Assembly: GCA_002471575.1 (NCBI GenBank)
Contig: DKQG01000009.1
Location: 1 to 7,568, forward strand
DNA from: Alphaproteobacteria bacterium UBA7314
Lineage (GTDB): Bacteria > Pseudomonadota > Alphaproteobacteria > MPNO01 > UBA830
Reading direction: 5' to 3'
DNA length: 7,568 bases
The number at the start of each line of letters is the position of its first letter. Within the stretch, counting starts at the first letter, position 1. Both the position numbers and the translations under genes were made by a program. The notes beneath the pieces were generated by a model. It had not been told where the DNA came from. It did no database searches and saw only the letters and a program-made list of their open reading frames with translations. Below, piece after piece: positions 1 through 6,532 of this stretch.

Positions 1-457
1 GACATCAATCGTTAAGAAACCCCAACACCTATCCAAACGGGACAACGGCCGATTAAATTACATTTTGGCTGGCGTCTTGTTGGCAGTGCTCGCATTCGGA
101 CCCCCCACAGTATTCAACGGTACAACCTTGATCACTACACTGCGGATTACTACACCGTCACCGCACCTTCGGCCACCACGACAGCCGCAAAGGTTGCTGC
201 TCGCCCCTGCCCAGTTGCCCTCGCTACCTGCTTTGACACCCGTTTTTTACCTGGTTTCTTCCAGCGAGCCTTTCAAAATAACCCGTTGTTGTGCTTTTCC
301 TCAGCCAATCCTTTGTTTCATATTGACAGAAAATTAAGAACCACCGACCACTTTGAAAGAATCTAAAACTCAACCAGTAAACAACCATATACCCAAATCA
401 TAGCCCGCCGTCATAAAACGCCTCGAACGGCTCAACAGTTTCCACTATTTTTACGCT
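1..457. other. Gene-poor region upstream of mazG
   Basis: No convincing gene is visible on either strand. The only rightward frame with a possible start begins with TTG at 65 and runs to 337. Its product is rich in Pro, Ser, Thr and Leu and has no recognisable domain, although its first 15 or so residues are hydrophobic. A second frame is open from 16 to 366 but has no usable start codon upstream. A run of six C at 101-106 lies where the two frames could be joined by a one-base shift, so a decayed or mis-sequenced small gene is possible. A TTGACA hexamer sits at 323-328 without a matching -10 box. I see no tRNA, strong hairpin or repeat here. It may be plain intergenic DNA plus the mazG leader. 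Confidence 0.5.
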
Positions 458-1276
458 ATGAGCGAAACTTCTCCAAAAAAACGCCCGGCCATCGATGACC
501 TCCTCGAGGTTATGGCTCGTCTCCGCGACGTTGAAAACGGCTGCACATGGGACCGTGAGCAGACCTTTTCCACTATCGCGCCCTACACCATCGAGGAAGC
601 CTACGAAGTTGCCGATGCCATCGAGACCGGCGACATGGACCAGCTGGAAGATGAACTGGGAGACCTGCTTTTCCAAGTCGTGTTTCATGCCCAAATGTCC
701 TTTGAAGCTGGCGGCTTCGATTTCGACAGCGTGGCCCGGCGAATTGCTACAAAAATGCGAGACCGCCACCCCCACGTCTTCAATGGAGAGGACGAGCGGA
801 CGTCGGCCGGCCAGACAATCGCCTGGGAAGAACAAAAGGCCGCCGAACGTGATGCTCGCGCCGCTAAATCGGGTCGAAAACCGAGCGCTCTTGACGGAGT
901 AGCACTCGCACTACCGGCACTGATGCGGGCGCAAAAACTTCAGAAACGTGCGGCGCGTGAGGGATTTGACTGGGCATATCTACCGCCGGTAATCGCTAAG
1001 ATCCGCGAAGAACTTGAGGAGGTAGAAGCCGAAATTTCGGCAGGTCGGGACCAGGTCCGTTTACAGGACGAAGCCGGCGATCTTCTGTTTGCATGCGTCA
1101 ACCTCGCCCGCCACCTCGGCATCGATGCCGAGATAGCCCTCCGCGACGCTAATGCAAAGTTTGACCGGCGTTTTCGCGCTGTCGAGGACAGTCTTGCCCG
1201 GGAAGGTAAATCTCTGGCGGAGGCGGATCTCGACGAAATGGAAACTCACTGGACCGCGGTAAAAGCAAAGGAGTAA
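458..1276 (+). CDS. mazG: Nucleoside triphosphate pyrophosphohydrolase MazG
   Basis: MazG hydrolyses (d)NTPs to the monophosphate and pyrophosphate in the cytoplasm. It clears non-canonical nucleotides and, in E. coli, influences ppGpp and toxin-antitoxin physiology. The 272-aa product has the usual full-length, two-domain layout. The N-terminal MazG domain carries EEAYE (residues 46-50) and ELGD (66-69). The C-terminal domain repeats the pattern with EELEEVE (184-190) and EAGD (205-208). These acidic residues coordinate Mg2+ in the family. The N-terminal signature usually read as CPWD is CTWD here (29-32). The ATG at 458 matches the family start, since the conserved domain begins about 12 residues in; the frame is open back to 404 without another ATG, GTG or TTG start. 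No clear Shine-Dalgarno sequence precedes it. It is the only rightward gene and ends 16 bp from the convergent AhpD-family gene. Confidence 0.95.
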   Translation: MSETSPKKRPAIDDLLEVMARLRDVENGCTWDREQTFSTIAPYTIEEAYEVADAIETGDMDQLEDELGDLLFQVVFHAQMSFEAGGFDFDSVARRIATKMRDRHPHVFNGEDERTSAGQTIAWEEQKAAERDARAAKSGRKPSALDGVALALPALMRAQKLQKRAAREGFDWAYLPPVIAKIREELEEVEAEISAGRDQVRLQDEAGDLLFACVNLARHLGIDAEIALRDANAKFDRRFRAVEDSLAREGKSLAEADLDEMETHWTAVKAKE

Positions 1277-1292
1277 TGGCTGACGGGCGGCC

Positions 1293-1865
1293 CTATCTGC
1301 GCCCCATCACGTAAAATTCGTCATTGGGTCGCATCGCTGTGAAATTCGCCATCCGGTTGGACATCCCGAAAAACGCGGTGATGCCGGCAATGTCCCAGAT
1401 ATCATCGTCCGAGAAGCCATGGCCGTGCAATGTAGCGAAGTCTTTTTCATTCACGGCGTCTGCTTCATTCGATACCTTGAGGGCAAACTCCAACATCGCC
1501 ATCTGTCGCGGCGTAATATCCGCCTCTCGATAATTGATCGCCACCTGATCGGCAATCGTCGATTGTTTCGCACGTATTCGGAGAACCGCCCCGTGCGCGA
1601 CGACACAATATTGGCAACGATTGTCGCTGGAAGTAGCAACGACAATCATTTCTCGCTCAGCCGCCGTCAGTCCGCCGTCCCGTAGCATCAAGGCGTCATG
1701 ATATGCCATAAATGCACGCAATTCGTCTGGGCGATGGGCCAGAACTAGAAAAACATTGGGGACAAAACCGACCTTTTCCTGCACCGAAAGGATCATTTCT
1801 CTTAAATCTTCTGGCAGATCGGCTATTTCCGGCACAGGAAATCGGCTTATGGGTTTTTGTGTCAT
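1293..1865 (-). CDS. AhpD-like peroxidase-related protein (carboxymuconolactone decarboxylase family)
   Basis: This 190-aa protein belongs to the AhpD/CMD fold and resembles the 'peroxidase-related enzyme' subgroup. AhpD itself is a thiol-dependent alkylhydroperoxidase and AhpC reductase partner. The AhpD active-site pattern is complete: Glu72, then CQYC (Cys84 and Cys87), then His91, with the Glu-to-Cys spacing of 12 and Cys-to-His spacing of 4 known from mycobacterial AhpD. The segment at about residues 68-91 (AAERE ... CQYCVVAH) is the family core. There is no signal peptide, so it is probably cytoplasmic. The start is 14 nt after the GST stop, without a strong ribosome binding site, which suggests translational coupling in an operon. 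The family and redox centre are clear, but the physiological substrate cannot be read from the sequence. Confidence 0.88.
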   Translation of the reverse strand: MTQKPISRFPVPEIADLPEDLREMILSVQEKVGFVPNVFLVLAHRPDELRAFMAYHDALMLRDGGLTAAEREMIVVATSSDNRCQYCVVAHGAVLRIRAKQSTIADQVAINYREADITPRQMAMLEFALKVSNEADAVNEKDFATLHGHGFSDDDIWDIAGITAFFGMSNRMANFTAMRPNDEFYVMGRR

Positions 1866-1879
1866 AGAGTTCTAACTAT

Positions 1880-2500
1880 CTAGCCGAACGGCACCCAGGC
1901 TTTCTGAACCGCAGGCCGCGCCTCGATCGCGTCGTGCCAGCGTTTGACGTTCGGGTAATCCTCGAGGCCGATATCGTTGACGCCGTGAATATGAATATCA
2001 GGATAGACGGCTATATCGCAGACGGAGTAGCTACCGATCACGTATTCATTTTCGGCCAGCCGCTGGTCATACATGCCAAGCATATCGCGCATCACCCCTT
2101 CGTAATGCTCTTTCGCACGCGGCACATCTTCGCCGAGACGGATCCAGAAAAGGCCGTATTGCTGGGCAAGCGTCGTAAACTGCGCCGAGCCGTAGAACAA
2201 CCATTGTTCGGCCTCAATCTGCTTGACCGGATCCGACGGGTACAGGCCGTTGTCCGCCTTCTGCGCTAAGTAGCGCAAGATCGCACCAGATTCGCACAGT
2301 GAGATCCTGTTGCCGCCGGGCCCGTCGTGGTCGACGATCGCTGGGATCTTGTGGCCTGGGCTGATCTTGAGATATTCCGGCTTGAACTGATCTTTTTCGC
2401 GAATGTTTACCGGTTTCAGCTCATACTCAAGGCCGCTTTCCTCCGCCATCTGCCGCGCCTTGTAGCCGTTATCGGTCATCCAAGTATAAAGCTCGAACAT
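1880..2500 (-). CDS. Glutathione S-transferase family protein, YfcG/YghU-like (Nu class)
   Basis: The 206-aa protein has a thioredoxin-like N-terminal domain (about 1-85) followed by an all-helical C-terminal domain. The start reads MFELYTWMTDNG, with Thr9 and Asn11 in the positions used by E. coli YfcG in place of the usual Tyr/Ser/Cys catalytic residue. SPGHKIPAIVDH (48-59) holds the cis-proline (Pro53), and ESGAI (70-74) is the glutathione-binding Glu-Ser pair. Proteins of this type bind GSH or GSSG and act as disulfide-bond reductases rather than classical conjugating enzymes; applying this here is an inference. It is cytoplasmic with no signal peptide. The ATG lies 11 nt after the dehydrogenase stop, and an AGGGA ribosome binding site overlaps that stop codon, so the two genes are probably co-translated. 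The in vivo substrate is unknown. Confidence 0.9.
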   Translation of the reverse strand: MFELYTWMTDNGYKARQMAEESGLEYELKPVNIREKDQFKPEYLKISPGHKIPAIVDHDGPGGNRISLCESGAILRYLAQKADNGLYPSDPVKQIEAEQWLFYGSAQFTTLAQQYGLFWIRLGEDVPRAKEHYEGVMRDMLGMYDQRLAENEYVIGSYSVCDIAVYPDIHIHGVNDIGLEDYPNVKRWHDAIEARPAVQKAWVPFG

Positions 2501-2514
2501 ATCGGTATTCCCTA
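2501..2514 (-). promoter_or_regulatory. GST ribosome binding site overlapping dehydrogenase stop
   Basis: The dehydrogenase stop TAG is followed directly by GG, giving AGGGA 8 nt before the GST ATG at 2500. This arrangement supports both the chosen GST start and translational coupling of the two genes. Confidence 0.6.
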
Positions 2515-3402
2515 TTGTTTTTTGAGATTGAGGATCAAGCTGGACGTGTCGAAGCGGTTGCCGCCTCTGCCCTGAACTTCGCCATAGAAACCGTCGACCA
2601 TCTCGGTGACGGGCAGTTTCGCGCCGTTGCGTGCGGCTTCGTCGATGCAGATCCCGAGGTCTTTACGCATCCAGTCAACGGCGAAGCCGAACTCGAACTC
2701 ACCGTCGACCATCGAGCCAGCCCGGTTATCCATCTGCCACGACTGAGCGGCCCCCCCCGACATCACTTCGGCAGCGCGCTTCGCATCAAGCCCGGCGGCC
2801 AATGCAAAATTCATGCCCTCGGACAACCCTTGGACCAGCCCGGCGATACAGATCTGATTGACCATCTTGGTTAGCTGGCCGGCGCCCGCGTCGCCCATCC
2901 GCATCACGGTCTTGCCGTAACACTCCATCACCGACTCGGCAGCATTGAACGTTGCTACATCGCCTCCGACCATGATTGTAAGGACGCCATTCTCCGCGCC
3001 TGCCTGACCACCGGAAACCGGCGCATCAAGAAAACCAAGACCCCGTTTTTCGGCTTCGTTAGCCAGTTCGCGCGCAACAACAGCAGACGTGGTCGTATGA
3101 TCGATCAGAACCGAACCTTCCATCATGCCGGCAAAGACACCGTTTTCCCCCAAGACGACACTGCGCAAGTCATCGTCGTTACCGACACAGGTCATAACAT
3201 AATCCGCTCCCTCTGCGGCTTTGGCCGGTGTCGAATGTGTACTAGCCGACCGGTCACTCCCGTGTTCCTGCACCCATTGTGCTGATTTGCTATAAGTCCG
3301 GTTATAAACCCGCATCGGATGCCCCTTCGCGGCAAGATGCCCCGCCATCGGATAACCCATCACGCCCAGGCCGACGAATGCTGCCGGTGACTTTTCGCTC
3401 AT
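2512..3402 (-). CDS. NAD(P)-dependent beta-hydroxyacid dehydrogenase (3-hydroxyisobutyrate dehydrogenase family)
   Basis: The 296-aa length is typical for 3-hydroxyisobutyrate dehydrogenase, tartronate semialdehyde reductase and glyoxylate/succinic semialdehyde reductases, which oxidise or reduce small beta-hydroxyacids. The N-terminal Rossmann domain starts with GLGVMG (11-16). The second strand ends VYNRT (32-36), and an Arg there (Arg35) often favours NADP(H). The substrate-binding signature DAPVSGG is at 126-132. The catalytic Lys is Lys179 in TKMVNQ, with Asn182 beside it, and KDLG (247-250) is a further conserved active-site segment. The exact substrate cannot be assigned. The start is preceded by GGGA 9 nt upstream, partly inside a small hairpin. 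The gene follows the phosphatase after 61 nt and is tightly linked to the GST downstream. A run of eight G on the coding strand lies within codons 215-218. Confidence 0.93.
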   Translation of the reverse strand: MSEKSPAAFVGLGVMGYPMAGHLAAKGHPMRVYNRTYSKSAQWVQEHGSDRSASTHSTPAKAAEGADYVMTCVGNDDDLRSVVLGENGVFAGMMEGSVLIDHTTTSAVVARELANEAEKRGLGFLDAPVSGGQAGAENGVLTIMVGGDVATFNAAESVMECYGKTVMRMGDAGAGQLTKMVNQICIAGLVQGLSEGMNFALAAGLDAKRAAEVMSGGAAQSWQMDNRAGSMVDGEFEFGFAVDWMRKDLGICIDEAARNGAKLPVTEMVDGFYGEVQGRGGNRFDTSSLILNLKKQ

Positions 3403-3410
3403 ATCTGAAT

Positions 3411-3425
3411 ATCCCGTTTCGGAAT
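3411..3425 (-). promoter_or_regulatory. Small hairpin over the dehydrogenase ribosome binding site
   Basis: On the minus strand ATTCCG, a loop of AAA, and CGGGAT can form a 6-bp stem with one T-G wobble. The 3' arm contains the GGGA that sits 9 nt before the ATG at 3402, so folding would mask the ribosome binding site. The stem is short and may be chance. Confidence 0.25.
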
Positions 3426-3463
3426 GGTTTTAACGCATTCTGGGAGTATACCCTGTAGGCAAA

Positions 3464-4276
3464 TTACTTGAACATAGCGATAGCATCTTGGATCGGTGCC
3501 TGCAGCACGTCCCAAGCCTCAGGGTCCGTCGCCAATAGAATACCGGTATCACCCGGCTTTCCCACTTGATATCTCGTTCCGTCCAGACACCGGGAGTAGC
3601 CACCAGCCTCAGTATGAAGTAGCCAGCCGGGCGCGTGGTCCCACGCCCGGACACCCCGATAATGTGCGAAGTGAATAGAGTTATTGACCAAAGCACAGTA
3701 ATCGACTGCGATACATCTCGTGGACGTCACCCGAGCAACCCGCTTTGGAAGATCGGTATTTCGCCGCATATAGCTTCCGAGTGACCCCGCCATCTCGGCC
3801 ATGCTACGCGGCGACGGTGATATCGTTAACGGCTCACCATTGCGAAACGCCCCTGCTCCGAGTTCGCAAGTATACATGTCGCCGTCTACGGGCCGGAATA
3901 TCCACCCGGCAATTGTCTGACGCCGGCGAACAAGCGCTACCATGACCGCGAAATCGGGGCTGCCTTTGGCAAAATTCGACGTGCCGTCAACCGCATCCAA
4001 CACCCACACCGGCGCGTCGCCATCGAGCAGGTCAAGCGCGGCAGGATTGTTCTCAATCATCTCTTCGCCGACGACAACCGAACCCGGCAGCAGCGGTGGC
4101 AGTTCACGCTCGAGAAACTCCTCCGCTGCGACATCAGCCGCAGTGACGACAGAACCGGGTCGTTTTTCCCATTTTTCATTGGTCGAGAGCGACCGCCAGC
4201 GCGGCATGATTTCGGCAGCGGCAACCCCGCGGATCAGGTTTTCGATTATGTCGGATGACGGGATAGAGACAGTCAT
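3464..4276 (-). CDS. Inositol monophosphatase family protein
   Basis: This 270-aa protein is a Mg2+-dependent phosphatase of the IMPase/FBPase fold. The family includes inositol-1-phosphatase, histidinol phosphatase HisN and 3'-phosphoadenosine 5'-phosphate phosphatase CysQ. The metal-binding motifs are all present: VGEE (69-72) supplies the first Glu, LDAVDGTSNF (93-102) supplies Asp94 and Asp97, and WDHAPG (212-217) supplies Asp213. TAAD (46-49) matches the T-x-x-D motif before the second helix. HisN-like or inositol/sugar-phosphate activity is equally possible from sequence alone. The ATG at 4276 is the only reasonable start, because an in-frame stop lies two codons upstream. The nearest GGAG is 14 nt away, farther than usual. 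The start sits in one copy of a 26-bp tandem duplication. It lies downstream of the groEL terminator, so it probably has its own weak promoter or relies on readthrough. Confidence 0.9.
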   Translation of the reverse strand: MTVSIPSSDIIENLIRGVAAAEIMPRWRSLSTNEKWEKRPGSVVTAADVAAEEFLERELPPLLPGSVVVGEEMIENNPAALDLLDGDAPVWVLDAVDGTSNFAKGSPDFAVMVALVRRRQTIAGWIFRPVDGDMYTCELGAGAFRNGEPLTISPSPRSMAEMAGSLGSYMRRNTDLPKRVARVTSTRCIAVDYCALVNNSIHFAHYRGVRAWDHAPGWLLHTEAGGYSRCLDGTRYQVGKPGDTGILLATDPEAWDVLQAPIQDAIAMFK

Positions 4277-4325
4277 ATGTGTTTATACAGCTCCGGAGAC
4301 ACATGTTTTTATATAGTTCCGGAGA
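4274..4325. repeat. 26-bp tandem duplication ending at the phosphatase start codon
   Basis: Bases 4274-4299 and 4300-4325 are adjacent copies that match at 22 of 26 positions. The differences are at 4276/4302, 4281/4307, 4288/4314 and 4291/4317. Copy one contains the phosphatase ATG (4276-4274, minus strand), its nearest GGAG and an A/T-rich TATAAA-like box. Copy two contains an equivalent ATG (4304-4302) in a different frame, a TATATA box and a CCGGA element. Each copy ends with TCCGGAGA, and copy one includes the perfect palindrome CTCCGGAG at 4291-4298. Confidence 0.8.
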
Positions 4326-4327
4326 AT

Positions 4328-4347
4328 AAAAATCCGAGTCGGTCGGA
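4328..4347 (-). terminator. Possible weak secondary terminator downstream of groEL
   Basis: On the minus strand TCCGA, a five-base loop and TCGGA form a 5-bp stem followed by TTTTTATT. It lies about 30 nt beyond the strong groEL terminator and could be a backup stop. The stem is short, so the call is tentative. Confidence 0.3.
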
Positions 4348-4369
4348 GAGTTACACTCCAATTCAAGAC

Positions 4370-4401
4370 AAAAAGAAGCCGCCGCGGAAAACCGCGGCGG
4401 C
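4370..4401 (-). terminator. Rho-independent terminator of groESL
   Basis: On the minus strand a perfect 10-bp GC-only stem (GCCGCCGCGG pairing with CCGCGGCGGC, at 4392-4401 and 4378-4387) encloses a TTTT loop. It is followed by TTCTTTTT. It begins 31 nt after the groEL stop codon. This is a textbook intrinsic terminator and marks the end of the chaperonin transcript. Confidence 0.92.
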
Positions 4402-4432
4402 CCCGTAGTACCGAAAAGCGAGAACGGCTGCC

Positions 4433-6085
<1,653 letters not shown>

Positions 6086-6097
6086 TTTTCGATGCTC

Positions 6098-6385
6098 CTA
6101 CTCGATGATTCCCATGATGTCGCTTTCCTTCATTATCAGAAGGTCCTTGCCATCAACTTTGACTTCCGTGCCCGACCATTTGCCGTAAAGGACTTTGTCA
6201 CCCTTTTTGACGTCGAGCGCTTGTGCTTTTCCGTCTTCGCCCTTAGCGCCGTTGCCGACAGCGATAATCTTGCCTTCCTGCGGCTTTTCCTGGGCTGTGT
6301 CGGGGATGATGATGCCACCGGCGGTTTTTTCTTCCGCCGTTAGCGGCTCGACCAGAACGCGGTCGTGCAGAGGTCTAATTCCCAT
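6098..6385 (-). CDS. groES: Co-chaperonin GroES (Hsp10)
   Basis: GroES is the heptameric 10-kDa lid of the GroEL folding chamber. The 95-aa product has the usual length and order: the N-terminal IRPLHDRVLVEP strand (3-14), the mobile GroEL-binding loop with TAGGIIIPDTAQEKPQEG (about 21-38), and the C-terminal strand ending DIMGIIE. The ATG at 6385 has a strong ribosome binding site, AAGGAG, 7 nt upstream. It is the first gene of the groES-groEL operon, transcribed leftward from the sigma70-like promoter with a CIRCE element in the 5' leader. Nothing in it appears altered. Confidence 0.98.
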   Translation of the reverse strand: MGIRPLHDRVLVEPLTAEEKTAGGIIIPDTAQEKPQEGKIIAVGNGAKGEDGKAQALDVKKGDKVLYGKWSGTEVKVDGKDLLIMKESDIMGIIE

Positions 6386-6392
6386 CGACTCT

Positions 6393-6398
6393 CTCCTT
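6393..6398 (-). promoter_or_regulatory. groES ribosome binding site
   Basis: AAGGAG on the minus strand, 7 nt before the groES ATG. It is the strongest Shine-Dalgarno sequence in the window and fits high expression of the chaperonin operon. Confidence 0.85.
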
Positions 6399-6432
6399 AG
6401 TTGTTTGATTTACCAAGATTTTTTACTACTCG

Positions 6433-6459
6433 CTAGCAGTCTATGCTAGTGAGTGCCAA
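6433..6459. promoter_or_regulatory. CIRCE operator (HrcA-binding inverted repeat) of groESL
   Basis: On the + strand CTAGCAGTC (6433-6441), a 9-bp spacer and GAGTGCCAA (6451-6459) match the CIRCE consensus TTAGCACTC-N9-GAGTGCTAA at 7 of 9 and 8 of 9 positions. The spacer length is exact. The element sits one base downstream of the -10 box and covers the expected transcription start, the usual place for repression by HrcA, which is released on heat shock. The hrcA gene is not in this window. Confidence 0.88.
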
Positions 6460-6460
6460 A

Positions 6461-6489
6461 TATATAGTGATCGGCCTGCGCGGCGTCAA
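6461..6489 (-). promoter_or_regulatory. groESL promoter (sigma70-type)
   Basis: On the minus strand TTGACG (6489-6484) and TATATA (6466-6461) are separated by exactly 17 bp. The predicted start lies near 6454, inside the CIRCE element, giving a leader of about 70 nt before groES. The match to housekeeping sigma consensus plus CIRCE points to repressor control rather than a dedicated sigma32 promoter. Confidence 0.85.
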
Positions 6490-6500
6490 CACGCTCCGGT

Positions 6501-6532
6501 GAAAAAAACTAGCGAACGGGATGGTTTTTTTC
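6501..6532. terminator. A/T-rich inverted repeat over the hflX stop, possible weak terminator
   Basis: GAAAAAAAC (6501-6509) and GTTTTTTTC (6524-6532) are perfect 9-bp inverted repeats with a 14-nt loop. The hflX stop codon lies at 6509-6511, inside the structure. A run of seven U would form the 3' arm of a hairpin in the hflX transcript. The stem is almost all A-U and so weak. It is the only terminator-like structure between hflX and the groESL promoter. Confidence 0.35.

Noticed and set aside
323..328. TTGACA as the -35 box of a mazG promoter
   Set aside because: No -10-like hexamer lies 16-18 bp downstream, and the site is about 130 bp from the mazG start.
65..337. 90-aa + strand frame as a real secreted protein
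   Set aside because: It starts with TTG, has no ribosome binding site, and after the hydrophobic start is low-complexity Pro/Ser/Thr sequence. It is kept only as a weak finding about a possible frameshift.
398..835. 145-aa minus-strand frame over mazG
   Set aside because: It lies opposite well-conserved MazG codons and has no recognisable domain, so it is a shadow frame.
1285..1304. GGGCG/CGCCC pairing between mazG and the AhpD-like gene as a terminator
   Set aside because: It is only a 5-bp stem with a 10-nt loop, has no U-tract on either strand, and extends into the AhpD-like coding region.
4176..4361. 61-aa minus-strand frame overlapping the phosphatase start
   Set aside because: It covers the groEL-phosphatase spacer and runs out of frame into the phosphatase. 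Its only claim is an ATG in the spacer and it has no domain.
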